Counted from the stretch's first letter, positions 1 to 8,463 are shown. The stretch is 17,621 nucleotides of DNA from Ramlibacter sp. (GCA_025351615.1 JANXVP010000472.1:1-17621); one strand, 5' to 3'. A program made the numbers and translations. Notes: a model not told the origin generated them from the sequence alone.

Positions 1-893
1 TGGGAGGTCGCCGCCGTTTCCACTTTCTTGAAGGGGTCGGCCGGCGGCACGACGGTCGCATCTTCTGCGCGGCGGATGGCCGATTGCAGCGCCGACGCGA
101 AATCACGGGCGGTCGCGAATCGCTGCTCCCGGTCCTTGGCCAGCGAGCGGGCGACGACCGCGTCGATGGCTGTCGGCAGCTTTGCGTTGAACGAGCTGGG
201 CGGCGGCGGTGTATGGCCGATGATCTGGTGAATGATCGAAAAGTCGTTGTCGCCGTCGAAGGGCCGCTTGTCGGTGAGCAACTGGTAGAGCACGACGCCA
301 ACCGAAAACAGGTCGGCGCGCGAATCGATCTTCAGACCCTGCACCTGCTCCGGCGACATGTATTTGAGGGTGCCGACCATACTGCCCTGGGTTCGGGTGG
401 CTTCGCCGGAATCCTGGATCCGGGCGACGCCGAAATCGGTCAGCTTGACCCTCCCGCCTGGCTCGATCAGCAGGTTGGCCGGCTTGATGTCCCGGTGCAC
501 GATCCCCGCCTTGTGGGCATAGTCCAGCGCCGCCAGCAGGTCGCGGACCATCTTCAGCGACTGTTCCAGCGAGTACCGCACGCCCTGGTCCAGATGGTGC
601 TTGAGGTCGTCGCCCTGGATGTATTCCATGACCAGGAAGGCAATGTCGCCATCGCGGTCGGAGTCATAGACGCTGACAATGTTGGGGTGCTGCAGGCGGG
701 CCGCCGAACGCGCCTCTGTGCGAAAGCGCGCCTCGTATTCGGCAGCCGCTTCTTCCGACAGGTTTTCGACCTTCACGGTCTTGATGGCGACCCGGCGCTC
801 CAGGTTGGGGTCGCGGCCCTCGTACACGACTCCCATTGCGCCCTTGCCGAGAACGCGGACCAGGTCATAGCGGCCAAGCTTTTTGAGACTCAC
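1..893 (-). CDS. Hanks-type serine/threonine protein kinase, C-terminus cut by window edge
   Basis: This gene encodes a eukaryote-like Ser/Thr kinase; about 297 codons are in the window and it continues past the left edge. Reading the minus strand from a GTG at 893 gives a glycine-rich loop GKGAMGVVY (residues 16-24), VAIK with the ATP-binding Lys38, C-helix Glu60, the catalytic loop HRDIKPAN (Asp135, Asn140), DFG (Asp153) and an APE-like MSPEQ near 175-180. All catalytic residues are present, so it should be active. No membrane segment or PASTA repeat is seen before the edge. A Pro/Lys-containing linker starts where the window ends, so the C-terminal module is unknown. It lies 58 bp after the FHA gene on the same strand, which suggests cotranscription with an FHA phosphothreonine reader. 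The GTG start is inferred from the kinase N-terminus; no convincing Shine-Dalgarno sequence is visible. Confidence 0.92.
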   Translation of the reverse strand, partial: MSLKKLGRYDLVRVLGKGAMGVVYEGRDPNLERRVAIKTVKVENLSEEAAAEYEARFRTEARSAARLQHPNIVSVYDSDRDGDIAFLVMEYIQGDDLKHHLDQGVRYSLEQSLKMVRDLLAALDYAHKAGIVHRDIKPANLLIEPGGRVKLTDFGVARIQDSGEATRTQGSMVGTLKYMSPEQVQGLKIDSRADLFSVGVVLYQLLTDKRPFDGDNDFSIIHQIIGHTPPPPSSFNAKLPTAIDAVVARSLAKDREQRFATARDFASALQSAIRRAEDATVVPPADPFKKVETAATS

Positions 894-951
894 AACAACA
901 AGGTCTTGGTAGAGGAAGGGCCCGATTCTAGCCTGCGCCCCTCAGCCACGC

Positions 952-2076
952 TCACTCAGCGCCCAGGCCTGTCTCGCGTTTGATACGCTGGCTTTCCCGC
1001 AGATAAGCCTCGGTGAAGTAACTGTCGAGCAGCTGCTGCACCCATTCGTCCATGCCTTGGCTCTTGTCGGCGTAGTAGCGGCAATAGGCATCCCAGGCCC
1101 GCGTGGCCTCGAACAGCTTGCTTCCGCCCCCCAGCAGCCGGTCCTTCAAAGCCGCGGGCGCGAATTCCTGGACGGTCGCTTCCAGGGCGGAGCGGGTCGC
1201 TGCCGCCAGAGCCGCTTCGTGGGCCAGCAGCTCGGTCACGATATCGGTCAGCGCCCGTTGCGGGCTCACGAAACCGATGCTGGCTGCGCGCCCGCCAAAC
1301 AGGTATTGCAGCTTGGTCTGGTGCGGCCAGTGGGTCTTGAGCGGATTGTTGTCCTTGACGGGCACCATGGCAGCACGGTCGTCCCCCTTGACTGGGGTCA
1401 CCCCAGACGGTGACGCATACAGTTCGAACAAGCCCTCCAGCGCAACCCGGACGGCTCGGCCCGCAGCCTCGAGTTCAGCCGGACTCAGCGCCGCGAGCTT
1501 GGTGGTGTCCAGACCCAGGCCCTTGTAGAACGACGAGAGGTCGCCTGTCGCGGCACCCAGAGCCGCGGCCTTCAGGGCGCCACCACCGGAGCCGGGGCCG
1601 AACGTGGATTCGAAACCCCAGTCACCGAACGGATCCTCTTCGGGCGTGATCACCGGAGCCGAAACCTCGTCTCGCTGGGGCAGCGCGAGGACGCCCCGCG
1701 GCAAGGTGGCGTCGGAAGTCGCGCCTGGATGGTCAAAAACCGCCCAGGGGTCATGCTCGGCGGACTGCGTGGCGGAGCGCACTTCGAGGGTATACCCGCC
1801 GATCTTCAGAACCTCCCCCGCCGGCAGCACACCTTTGGCTCCCGGCGGCGCATAGCCGAATGGCATGTCCACGCCGTTGACCGACGACACCACGCGAAAG
1901 TTCAGTTCGCCGCCCTCGTTCCACACCGCGAGATGCCGGCGGGAGACCGTCCGTTCGGGATCGGGCAGGTTCACGCTGCAATCGACATCCCGGCCGAGGA
2001 TCAACTCCGTCTCGCCCCGATGGATTTGCCGCACCGTATCCAGGCCGGGTCCGAAAATGTGAATCTCAAGCGCCAT
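952..2076 (-). CDS. FHA domain protein with TagH/ImpI-like C-terminal region
   Basis: This encodes a 374-residue cytoplasmic protein. The N-terminus (about 1-100) is a forkhead-associated domain with the usual phosphothreonine-binding residues: GRD (Arg29), SRRH (Ser45, His48) and NG (Asn67-Gly68). A Pro/Gly/Ala-rich linker follows. The C-terminal half (about 195-374) contains 'NPLKTHWP', 'LQYLFGG', a run of Ala-rich helices and 'SYFTEAYLRESQRIKRE'. That matches the C-terminal domain of type VI secretion FHA proteins (TagH/ImpI/Fha1), recognised here by eye. The longer reading frame to 2286 is rejected because its first 70 residues overlap the upstream cyclase gene. The ATG at 2076 begins exactly at the FHA fold, 20 bp after the cyclase stop. 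It probably reads phosphothreonines made by the downstream kinase. No other type VI secretion gene is in the window, so a secretion role is only a possibility. Confidence 0.87.
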   Translation of the reverse strand: MALEIHIFGPGLDTVRQIHRGETELILGRDVDCSVNLPDPERTVSRRHLAVWNEGGELNFRVVSSVNGVDMPFGYAPPGAKGVLPAGEVLKIGGYTLEVRSATQSAEHDPWAVFDHPGATSDATLPRGVLALPQRDEVSAPVITPEEDPFGDWGFESTFGPGSGGGALKAAALGAATGDLSSFYKGLGLDTTKLAALSPAELEAAGRAVRVALEGLFELYASPSGVTPVKGDDRAAMVPVKDNNPLKTHWPHQTKLQYLFGGRAASIGFVSPQRALTDIVTELLAHEAALAAATRSALEATVQEFAPAALKDRLLGGGSKLFEATRAWDAYCRYYADKSQGMDEWVQQLLDSYFTEAYLRESQRIKRETGLGAE

Positions 2077-2096
2077 GGAAACGAAGGACCTGCGAC

Positions 2097-2990
2097 TCAG
2101 CCCGTGACCGAAAACAGCACCAGGGGCGCGTTCTCCGCGTGCCGGTCGCAGCCCAGCGTGATCTGGCCGTGGCCCACCAGATAGCATTCGGTGCGGCGCA
2201 GCACCACCGGTTCGGTCTGGTTGCCCATGTAGACCCAGGTGCCGAAGCTTGACGCGTCGCTGAGCACGAACTGTCCACCGCGCCACTCGATGGCGACATG
2301 CAAGCGCGAGACCCGCGAATCGTTGATCGACAGCGACGACGTCACCGCGCGGCCGAGCGTCAGCTTCTCTCCCTGTGGCTCCAGCCGCACCGTCTGGCCG
2401 GCTGCCGCAAGCTCGAGAAATCCGCCTTTGCCACGGCCGGCGAACATGGATGCGCCCATCACCGTGGCATCGTTGTCCCGGTCAACCTGCCAGTCCACGC
2501 GATAGACCTCGGTGGCATCTGACTTGCCTCGCAGATACATCGGCCCGAGACTGCGCAACTGCTCGCGCTGTGTGGCCGACAGCGCATCGGCCACCCGTTG
2601 GGTAGTGAGGATCTGGGAAGCGCCGGCCAGATCTGCCAGGCGGGCCGCGCTGTTGACGGCGTCGCCGTAGCAGTCACCGGCGATTTCGACGACCTCGCCG
2701 GTTTCGACGCCCATCTGCATCTGCACCTGACCCAGGGTTCCGCCCGGATAAACCGGCTTCTCCTGCAACCGCTTCTGGATCGCAAGGCAGGCTTCGATGG
2801 CATCGGCCTCCAGCGGAAACACCACGAACAAGCCATCACCGAGCAGTTTCACGACCCGGCCGTGGTGTTGCTCGAAGGTCTTGGACATCGCAGTCGTGAG
2901 CTGCGTGACAAAGCGCCCGGCGGTCTCGTCCCCGAGGCGCTCGAAGATACCGGTGCTCCCAACCAGGTCAGCAAATACAACGGTGGCCAC
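2097..2990 (-). CDS. class III adenylate/guanylate cyclase with C-terminal FHA domain
   Basis: This encodes a 297-residue protein with a class III nucleotide cyclase domain (about 1-165) and an FHA domain (about 190-290). Both metal-binding aspartates are present (Asp8 in FADLVGST, Asp52 in KLLGDGLF). So is the YGDAVNSAARL motif with transition-state Asn113 and Arg117. Lys48 and Asp110 sit where base-recognition residues are expected, which favours ATP as substrate, though this is inference. The FHA part keeps Arg214, Ser228 and His231, but the usual 'S-N-G-T' turn reads SSFGTWV. There is no transmembrane segment. The GTG start at 2990 is chosen because no in-frame ATG precedes it and the catalytic motif starts at residue 6; the ribosome site is weak. 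It is first in a minus-strand operon with the FHA protein (20 bp gap) and the kinase, which suggests that phosphothreonine signalling and cyclic nucleotide production are linked. Confidence 0.9.
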   Translation of the reverse strand: MATVVFADLVGSTGIFERLGDETAGRFVTQLTTAMSKTFEQHHGRVVKLLGDGLFVVFPLEADAIEACLAIQKRLQEKPVYPGGTLGQVQMQMGVETGEVVEIAGDCYGDAVNSAARLADLAGASQILTTQRVADALSATQREQLRSLGPMYLRGKSDATEVYRVDWQVDRDNDATVMGASMFAGRGKGGFLELAAAGQTVRLEPQGEKLTLGRAVTSSLSINDSRVSRLHVAIEWRGGQFVLSDASSFGTWVYMGNQTEPVVLRRTECYLVGHGQITLGCDRHAENAPLVLFSVTG

Positions 2991-3041
2991 GATCGAGTCA
3001 GCGTCCGCGGTTAATGAAGTGAATAACAGCCATTCGAATTG

Positions 3042-3072
3042 ATTTTATGCGGGCGGCGGCGGAACCCGGCAA
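3042..3072 (-). promoter_or_regulatory. weak candidate promoter for the cyclase-FHA-kinase operon
   Basis: On the minus strand TTGCCG (3072-3067) and TAAAAT (3047-3042) are separated by 19 bp, about 50 nt before the cyclase start. The spacer is longer than ideal. Its place just after the tRNA terminator makes a promoter here likely, but these exact boxes are only a guess. Confidence 0.3.
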
Positions 3073-3076
3073 TCAT

Positions 3077-3110
3077 AAAAAAAGGGTTAGCAGGAAACTC
3101 CTGCTAACCC
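3077..3110 (-). terminator. Rho-independent terminator after tRNA-Pro
   Basis: On the minus strand GGGTTAGCAGG (3110-3100) pairs perfectly with CCTGCTAACCC (3094-3084) around a very small loop. It is followed at once by seven T residues (3083-3077). It sits 10 nt after the CCA end of tRNA-Pro and ends the thrS-to-tRNA transcription unit, separating it from the signalling operon. Confidence 0.93.
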
Positions 3111-3120
3111 TGGGCACCAT

Positions 3121-3197
3121 TGGTCGGCGTGAAAGGATTCGAACCTTCGACCCCTTGCACCCCATGCAAGTGCGCTACCAGGCTGCGCTACACGCCG
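3121..3197 (-). tRNA. tRNA-Pro (anticodon GGG)
   Basis: This is a 77-nt cloverleaf with an encoded CCA end. The acceptor stem CGGCGTG pairs with CACGCCG. The D arm is GCGCAGCCTGGTAGCGC. The anticodon stem CTTGC/GCAAG encloses the loop ATGGGGT, which gives anticodon GGG for CCC and CCU. The T arm contains GGTTCGAATCC. It lies 48 bp after the MerR gene on the same strand and is followed directly by an intrinsic terminator, so it is probably processed from the end of the ihfA-merR transcript. Confidence 0.97.
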
Positions 3198-3245
3198 ACA
3201 AGCCAAAGATTATAACCCGGTGCAGGTGTGGGAACGATCGCCGAG

Positions 3246-3698
3246 TCAGTGCGTCGACGTCAGAAGATCGCGGATTTCGAACAGCTCGCGGCGCACCAGC
3301 AGCAGCTTCTGGGACACCAGTTCGCGCTCTTCGACCGGTGTGCTGTCTTCGAAATCCTCGGCGAACGACGAGTCGTCCACTTCGATGACTTCGACACCTT
3401 CCAGCATGACCTCCCCGGCCCGGCGCTTGTCGCGCTCCACCTGCACCAGTTCGTGCAGCTTGTTGCGTGCGCCGCTGATCGTGAAACCCTGGTCGTACAG
3501 CAAGTCCCGGATGCGGCGGATCATCAGGACTTCGTGGTGCTGGTAATAGCGGCGGTTGCCACGCCTCTTCATCGGCCGCAACTGCGTGAACTCCTGCTCC
3601 CAATACCGTAGCACGTGAGGCTTGACGCCACACAGGTCGCTGACCTCACCGATGGTGAAGTAGCGCTTGGCCGGAATCGACGGGAGGGCTTTCTCCAT
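3246..3698 (-). CDS. MerR-family transcriptional regulator downstream of ihfA
   Basis: This encodes a 150-residue MerR-type DNA-binding protein. The N-terminal helix-turn-helix reads YFTIGEVSDLCGVKPHVLRYW (about 13-33). It is followed by the winged segment with RRGNRRYY and helices RIRDLLYDQGFTISGARNKL (about 65-85). The C-terminal third is acidic (EVIEVDDSSFAEDFEDS) and ends in a leucine-rich helix that could mediate dimerisation. There are no metal-binding cysteines of the CueR/MerR type, so it is not an obvious metal sensor; the effector is unknown. The ATG at 3698 is preferred over a TTG three codons upstream because the family begins around this point. A MerR gene between ihfA and tRNA-Pro is a common arrangement in beta- and gammaproteobacteria. 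Confidence 0.9.
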   Translation of the reverse strand: MEKALPSIPAKRYFTIGEVSDLCGVKPHVLRYWEQEFTQLRPMKRRGNRRYYQHHEVLMIRRIRDLLYDQGFTISGARNKLHELVQVERDKRRAGEVMLEGVEVIEVDDSSFAEDFEDSTPVEERELVSQKLLLVRRELFEIRDLLTSTH

Positions 3699-3763
3699 TG
3701 AAATCAATGTTGTAGGAGAGGAAGCTGCTAGGTTACTCTAAGTCGACCCGGCATGCCAAGCGC

Positions 3764-3790
3764 AATCTCGCCGGCCGGCGAGATTTTTTT
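3764..3790 (+). repeat. 22-bp perfect palindrome followed by T7, between ihfA and merR
   Basis: AATCTCGCCGG (3764-3774) is immediately followed by its exact reverse complement CCGGCGAGATT (3775-3785). The T run (3784-3790) is on the plus strand. In the minus-strand mRNA the hairpin comes about 12 nt after the ihfA stop and is preceded by an A tract, so it is not a terminator for this operon. It has the form of a terminator for antisense (plus-strand) transcription, or of an mRNA processing or stabilising hairpin. Confidence 0.6.
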
Positions 3791-3796
3791 CCGGCC

Positions 3797-4171
3797 TCAG
3801 ACTGGCTCCGCGCCTTCGCCCTGGATCTGTTCCTTGAGCTTGTGGCTGGCATGGAACGTGACGACCCGACGCGCTTCGATCGGAATCGATTCGCCAGTGC
3901 GCGGATTGCGGCCGGGACGGGGCGCCTTGGTCCGGATCTGGAAATTGCCGAAACCCGAGATCTTCACGTCCAGCCCTTCCACCAGGCTGTCGGCGACCAG
4001 GTCGAAAAAGGCGTCGATCATGTCCTTGGATTCGCGCTTGTTCAGCCCGATCTGCTCGAACAGCAGCTCCGCCAGTTGCGCCTTTGTCAACGCCGGCGTT
4101 TCAAGGCTCTCGACCGAGAAGTCCATGGGTACGTCTTCCTCGGTTTTGTGGGTCAGCGCGCTCATTTTCAT
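3797..4171 (-). CDS. ihfA: integration host factor subunit alpha
   Basis: This encodes the alpha subunit of IHF, the heterodimeric DNA-bending nucleoid protein. The protein has 124 residues from the ATG at 4171, longer than the roughly 100 of E. coli. The extra length is an N-terminal tail ahead of '[29 protein letters not shown]'. The core includes [15 protein letters not shown] and the beta arm [11 protein letters not shown], whose proline is the DNA-intercalating residue in the family, and ends with [13 protein letters not shown]. The start codon overlaps the pheT stop as ATGA, which suggests translational coupling. Alternative starts are the ATG at 4165 and the ATG at 4126; the latter would remove most of the tail. 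The order pheS-pheT-ihfA is the classical one. Confidence 0.96.
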   Translation of the reverse strand: MKMSALTHKTEEDVPMDFSVESLETPALTKAQLAELLFEQIGLNKRESKDMIDAFFDLVADSLVEGLDVKISGFGNFQIRTKAPRPGRNPRTGESIPIEARRVVTFHASHKLKEQIQGEGAEPV

Positions 4172-6585
4172 CCCCGCAGACGGCCACCGACATGGGTGGC
4201 GATGCTGTCGACAACGGTCCGGACGGCACCGTCGATCTGCTCATCAGTCAGTGTGGCTTCCGCGCTGCCGAGCGTCAAGCGCACAGCCATGCTTTTCTCG
4301 TCGGCCGCCACACCGCCAGAGGCCTGCTTGGGCTTGTACAGGTCGAACAGCAGCGCGTCCCGCAGCAGGCCAGAGGTGTCCGCTGCCTCGATGGCGCTCA
4401 TCAGGTCAGCGTGGCCGACATGGTCTTTCACGATCACTGCCAGGTCCCGTTCTGCGGGCTGGAAGCGTGGGACCGGCTCGAATCGGGCGACTGGTCGCGC
4501 GAGCACCGCCTCGAGATCGAGCTCGAAAAGCACCGGCACCTGGGCAAATTCCCATTGCTGGCGCCAGCGCGGGTGCAATTCGCCGACCACACCGACATCC
4601 ACGCCCGCTACCTGGATCCGGGCGCAGCGTCCCGGGTGCATGGCGGGATGCCCCCCTGCCAGGAATTGGGCTTTGACGGGCGACAGCAAGGCCTCGACAT
4701 CGCCCTTGACATCGAAAAAATCGCTTCCCGGCGCCTTGGTGCCCCACTGCAGGCCGTCCACGTCGCCATAGGCGAGGCCCGCGATGCGCATGGGCTGGCG
4801 GACGCCCCGGACGGTCGTGTCGCTTGTCGCCACGGACGCGTCGCGCATGAAGACCCGGCCGATTTCAAAGAGCCGGACCCGCTCGGCCTTGCGATCCAGG
4901 TTAAGACGCAAGGCCTGCAGCAGCGAACCGACCAGGGACGAACGCATGACACCCATCTGGCTGGCGATCGGGTTGAGCAGGCGAATCGGCGCGCCGTTGC
5001 CTGCCAGTTCCCGCTCCCAGTTCTCGTCGACAAAACTGAAGTTGATCGTCTCCTGGTAACCCAGAGCGGCAGCCAGCCGGCGCAATGCGAACCGGCCGCG
5101 CTGCGCCTCCGGCTGGGGCCTGGGCGCGATCGGCGCGAGCGGCGGCGTGGTGGGCAGCGTGTCATAGCCGATCACCCGCACCACTTCCTCGATCAGGTCC
5201 TCCTCAATTGCAAGATCGAAGCGGTACGGCGGCGGCTTGACTGTGAGCGTGCCCTGGCCCTGCGTCACGTCCAGCCCCAGGCGGGCCAGGGCGTCGGCGC
5301 ATTCCTGCTGCATCAACGCCATGCCGATGACCTTGCAGGCGCGCGCGATCCGCAGCGTCACCGGCCTGGACTCCGGCAACCCGACCAGGTGGTCGTCGAC
5401 AGGCCCGGCCTCGCCACCGCAAATGGCAAGGATCAGCCGGGTGATGTGCTCCAGATGCTCCACCGTCGTGCTCGGGTCCACGCCCCGCTCGAAGCGGTGC
5501 CCGGCTTCGGTGGAGAAGTTGAAGCGGCGCGAACGGCCCTGGATCGCACTGGGCCACCAGAACGCCGCCTCGACATAGACGTTGGTGGTCGTGTCGGACA
5601 CCGCCGTCGCGTCGCCGCCCATGATGCCCGCGAGCGACTCCACCTGCGCCTGGTCGGCAATGACGCCAACGGCTTCATCGACTGTGACCGTGGCGCCGTT
5701 CAGGAGCTTGAGCTGTTCGCCGGCCCTGCCCCAGCGCACGTCGAGCCCGCCGTGGATCCTGTCCAGGTCGAAGATATGCGAGGGCCGTCCGAACTCGAAC
5801 ATCACGTAGTTCGAGATGTCCACCAGCGCTGTCACGCTGCGCTGGCCGCAGCGTGACAGCCGCTCGACCATCCAGCCCGGAGTCTGCGCCCTGGGGTCGA
5901 CGCCGCGCACGACCCGGCCCGAAAAGCGCCCGCACAGGTCGGGCGCACTGACCTTGACCGGCAGCGTGCCTGCGTGCGTCGGGGCCACAGCTTCGAACTT
6001 CGGCGGCTTGAGCGGCGCGCCGGTGAGCGCAGCGAGCTCCCGCGCCACCCCATACACGCTCAAGGCATGCGCCAGGTTGGGCGTGAGCTTGAGCGTGAAG
6101 ATGGTGTCGTCGAGCTTGAGGACCTGCCGCACGTCGACACCGATCGGCGCACCGGCTGCCAGTTCCAGCAAGCCGCCGTGGTCATCGCCCAGCCTCAGCT
6201 CGCGGGCTGAGCACAGCATGCCCTGGCTCTCGACGCCGCGCAGCTGGCCGACCTTGATCAGGAACGGCTTGCCGTCGTCCCCAGGCGGGAGTTCGGCGCC
6301 GACCAGCGCGCAGGGAACCTTGATGCCGGCGCGCGCGTTCGGTGCGCCGCAAACGATGTGGAGCAGAACGCCTTCGCCCACATCGACCAGGCAGACGCGC
6401 AGGCGATCGGCGTTGGGATGCTGGGCGGCTTCCCTGATTTCGCCGACCACAATTCTGGTGAAGGGGGGCGCGACCGGACGCAGGGCTTCGACCTCCAGCC
6501 CGCCCATGGTCAGCGTGTCGGCCAGCTGCTGCGTGGTCAGGGGCGGATCGCAGAATTCGCGCAGCCAGGACTCGGGAAATTGCAT
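4168..6585 (-). CDS. pheT: phenylalanyl-tRNA synthetase beta subunit
   Basis: This encodes the 805-residue beta chain of the heterotetrameric PheRS, which charges tRNA-Phe in the cytoplasm. The N-terminal EMAP/OB-type tRNA-binding domain (about 40-150) is seen in '[24 protein letters not shown]'. The B3/B4 editing region with [21 protein letters not shown] follows near 250-275, then the B5 region (about 400-475) and the catalytic-like core. The C-terminus (about 710-803) is the anticodon-binding FDX-ACB domain, from '[14 protein letters not shown]' to 'THVGGRLRG'. The length is normal. It begins 21 bp after the pheS stop, without an obvious ribosome site, and its stop overlaps the ihfA start by 4 bp, so the three genes are probably one transcript. 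Confidence 0.98.
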   Translation of the reverse strand: MQFPESWLREFCDPPLTTQQLADTLTMGGLEVEALRPVAPPFTRIVVGEIREAAQHPNADRLRVCLVDVGEGVLLHIVCGAPNARAGIKVPCALVGAELPPGDDGKPFLIKVGQLRGVESQGMLCSARELRLGDDHGGLLELAAGAPIGVDVRQVLKLDDTIFTLKLTPNLAHALSVYGVARELAALTGAPLKPPKFEAVAPTHAGTLPVKVSAPDLCGRFSGRVVRGVDPRAQTPGWMVERLSRCGQRSVTALVDISNYVMFEFGRPSHIFDLDRIHGGLDVRWGRAGEQLKLLNGATVTVDEAVGVIADQAQVESLAGIMGGDATAVSDTTTNVYVEAAFWWPSAIQGRSRRFNFSTEAGHRFERGVDPSTTVEHLEHITRLILAICGGEAGPVDDHLVGLPESRPVTLRIARACKVIGMALMQQECADALARLGLDVTQGQGTLTVKPPPYRFDLAIEEDLIEEVVRVIGYDTLPTTPPLAPIAPRPQPEAQRGRFALRRLAAALGYQETINFSFVDENWERELAGNGAPIRLLNPIASQMGVMRSSLVGSLLQALRLNLDRKAERVRLFEIGRVFMRDASVATSDTTVRGVRQPMRIAGLAYGDVDGLQWGTKAPGSDFFDVKGDVEALLSPVKAQFLAGGHPAMHPGRCARIQVAGVDVGVVGELHPRWRQQWEFAQVPVLFELDLEAVLARPVARFEPVPRFQPAERDLAVIVKDHVGHADLMSAIEAADTSGLLRDALLFDLYKPKQASGGVAADEKSMAVRLTLGSAEATLTDEQIDGAVRTVVDSIATHVGGRLRG

Positions 6586-6606
6586 GTTTTTGTGGCGGAA
6601 GTCGGG

Positions 6607-7680
6607 TTAGCGGAACTGGCCGAGAAAACGGATGTCACCGTCGAAGAACAGGCGCAGGTCGCTCACCCCGTAGCGCAGCATGGTGAGCCGGTCCGGCCCC
6701 ATGCCGAAGGCAAAGCCGAGGTAGCGCTCGGGATCCAGACCCATGTTGCTCACGACTGTCGGGTGGACCTGGCCGGAGCCCGCGACTTCGAGCCAGCGGC
6801 CGGCCAGCGGACCGGTCTGAAACTGGATATCGATCTCGGCGCTGGGCTCGGTGAACGGAAAGAAACTGGGACGGAAGCGCAGGGCCAGGTCGCCGCTCTC
6901 GAAAAAGGTCCGGCAGAAATCCGTGAACACCACCTTCAGGTCCTTGAAGCTCACGTTTTCGCCCAGCCACAAGCCTTCGCACTGGTGGAACATCGGCGAG
7001 TGTGTCGCATCGCTGTCCACGCGGTAGGTGCGGCCCGGTGCGATCACGCGAATCTCGGGCATGACGGGCTGGCCGGCGTATTTCTTGACGTGCTGGTGGG
7101 CGTAGCGCACCTGCATCGGGCTGGTGTGCGGACGCAGGTTGTAGGCGATGCCATCGTCGCCGTCGATATCGACGTAGAAGGTGTCCTGCATCGACCGCGC
7201 GGGATGGTTGGGCGGATTGTTCAGCGAAGTGAAGCTGTGCCAGTCGGTTTCGATCTCGGGCCCGTCCGCGACGTCGAAGCCCATGCTGGCGAAAATCTGC
7301 TCGATCCGTTCCATGGTCAGGCTCACCGGGTGCAGGCTGCCCGCTGCGCGCCGCCGTCCGGGCAAGCTCACATCCAGTGCTTCCACCTTCAACTGGACGT
7401 CAAGCTCACGGTCGGCGAGGGCTTGGCGGCGCTGAACCAGCGCCGCTTCGATCGCCTGCTTGGCCAGGTTGATCGCCGCGCCCCGGACCTTTTTGTCGTC
7501 CACGCCGAGGGCTGCCATGCCTTTCATCAACTCCGTGACGCGCCCGGACTTGCCCAGGAACTGCGCCTTGGCGTTTTCCAGCTCCGCGGGGGCCTGGGCT
7601 TTTGCAAAGGCGTCGCGGGCACTATCGACGATGGAATCGAGCTCGTTGGTCTGCATAAATTGAAAAGGGCCAGTGCTCAT
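6607..7680 (-). CDS. pheS: phenylalanyl-tRNA synthetase alpha subunit
   Basis: This encodes the catalytic class II alpha chain of PheRS. The N-terminal coiled-coil tRNA-binding arm (about 10-100) precedes the catalytic domain. That domain contains HPLHPVSL-like '[22 protein letters not shown]', 'DTFYVDI', '[11 protein letters not shown]', '[14 protein letters not shown]' and motif 3 '[21 protein letters not shown]'. From the ATG at 7680 the protein has 357 residues. This start has an AGGGG 7 nt upstream. Homologues usually begin nearer 'MQTNELDS', which would be the ATG at 7656 (349 residues), but that one lacks a ribosome site. A terminator-like hairpin covers the 7680 start and ends just before 7656. 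It follows rplT by 61 bp. Confidence 0.97.
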   Translation of the reverse strand: MSTGPFQFMQTNELDSIVDSARDAFAKAQAPAELENAKAQFLGKSGRVTELMKGMAALGVDDKKVRGAAINLAKQAIEAALVQRRQALADRELDVQLKVEALDVSLPGRRRAAGSLHPVSLTMERIEQIFASMGFDVADGPEIETDWHSFTSLNNPPNHPARSMQDTFYVDIDGDDGIAYNLRPHTSPMQVRYAHQHVKKYAGQPVMPEIRVIAPGRTYRVDSDATHSPMFHQCEGLWLGENVSFKDLKVVFTDFCRTFFESGDLALRFRPSFFPFTEPSAEIDIQFQTGPLAGRWLEVAGSGQVHPTVVSNMGLDPERYLGFAFGMGPDRLTMLRYGVSDLRLFFDGDIRFLGQFR

Positions 7681-7690
7681 GCCCTGGCCC
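7663..7690 (-). promoter_or_regulatory. terminator-like hairpin at the rplT-pheS junction (possible attenuator)
   Basis: On the minus strand GGGCCAG (7690-7684) pairs with CTGGCCC (7673-7667) across a 10-nt loop that contains the ATG at 7680. It is followed by TTTTCAATTT. The 7-bp GC-rich stem with a short T run looks like a weak intrinsic terminator directly ahead of, or at the very start of, pheS. E. coli pheST is controlled by attenuation, but no Phe-rich leader peptide is visible here. The next codons include only two Phe codons. Confidence 0.4.
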
Positions 7691-7741
7691 CTGTCCTTGT
7701 GTGTTGCACCTGGCGCCGTCGCGAGGGACAGCGCCGCCAAC

Positions 7742-8101
7742 TCAAGCAGCCAGCCTGGCCTTGACCTGCTCCACGATGCCGGCAAAAGCGGCCTTGTCGT
7801 GCACGGCGATGTCCGCCAGCACCTTGCGGTCGATCTCGATTCCGGCCTTGCGGATGCCGTTGGCGAACTGGCTGTAGGTCAGGCCGCACTCGCGGGCTGC
7901 GGCGTTGATCCGCGCGATCCAGAGCTGGCGGAAGACGCGCTTCTTGGTCCGGCGGTCCCGGTAGGCATACTGCCCGGCCTTCATCACCGCTTCTTTGGCG
8001 ATCCTGAAGACGTTGCCGCGGCGGCCGCGGAAACCCTTGGCGAGGGCGAGAACTTTCTTGTGGCGGGCGCGAGCCGTGACACCACGTTTGACGCGAGGCA
8101 T
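7742..8101 (-). CDS. rplT: 50S ribosomal protein L20
   Basis: This encodes a 119-residue L20, an early-assembly protein that binds 23S rRNA. The basic N-terminal extension ([33 protein letters not shown] region, 1-33) and the globular part with '[51 protein letters not shown]' are full length and typical. The ATG at 8101 has a good AAGGAG ribosome site about 7 nt upstream. It follows rpmI by 26 bp. In E. coli, L20 represses its own operon by binding a structured mRNA leader. The infC-rpmI gap here contains strong hairpins that could serve the same purpose. Confidence 0.99.
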   Translation of the reverse strand: MPRVKRGVTARARHKKVLALAKGFRGRRGNVFRIAKEAVMKAGQYAYRDRRTKKRVFRQLWIARINAAARECGLTYSQFANGIRKAGIEIDRKVLADIAVHDKAAFAGIVEQVKARLAA

Positions 8102-8127
8102 GTGATTACTCCTTGTTCGTCAGTTGA

Positions 8128-8331
8128 TCAGATGCCACGGCCGGGCAACATGGCGGCCATCGAAACCATATTGGTCTCATGAACCGAGATGGCACCGCGC
8201 AGGTGACGCTTGTTCTTGGTGGTCTTCTTGGTCAGGATGTGACGCTTGAAGGCTTGACCGCGCTTGACGGTACCACCGGGACGAACGCGGAAACGCTTTT
8301 TCGCGCCGCTCTTGGTCTTCATCTTGGGCAT
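8128..8331 (-). CDS. rpmI: 50S ribosomal protein L35
   Basis: This encodes a 67-residue, very basic L35. It starts [14 protein letters not shown], followed by '[28 protein letters not shown]', and is complete. Two in-frame ATGs are available (8337 and 8331). The AAAGGAG ribosome site lies 1 nt from the first and 7 nt from the second, so initiation at 8331 is chosen. This also fits the family N-terminus MPKMKTK. It is cotranscribed with infC and rplT in the conserved order. Confidence 0.98.
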   Translation of the reverse strand: MPKMKTKSGAKKRFRVRPGGTVKRGQAFKRHILTKKTTKNKRHLRGAISVHETNMVSMAAMLPGRGI

Positions 8332-8437
8332 GTGCATGCTCCTTTAACATTGTGCTCGTGAGGCGCCGCGAATGCTTTCCGCGTCTTGTTGGCCCCGAGC
8401 CACTTTTGAGTGCCTGGCCTTTCAGCCCTGCACTTCT

Positions 8438-8457
8438 GGAAAGCCCGAAGGCTCTCC
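8438..8457 (-). other. UUCG-capped hairpin in the infC-rpmI intergenic leader
   Basis: On the minus strand GGAGAGCC and GGCTTTCC form an 8-bp stem (one G·U pair) closed by a TTCG tetraloop. There is no T run, so it is a structural or regulatory RNA element rather than a terminator. It lies about 107 nt before the rpmI start. Confidence 0.5.
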
Positions 8458-8463
8458 GTCATC

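Noticed and set aside
84..983. Long plus-strand ORF of 299 codons opposite the kinase
   Set aside because: The minus strand has intact kinase motifs in order. The plus frame is an antisense shadow typical of GC-rich coding DNA.
3121..3245. tRNA-Pro as a prophage or island attachment site
   Set aside because: No integrase and no repeated copy of the tRNA 3' end were seen in the window.
4084..5856. 590-codon plus-strand ORF
   Set aside because: It lies wholly opposite pheT and ihfA, whose products are unmistakable. The plus translation is repeat-free Arg/His-rich shadow sequence.
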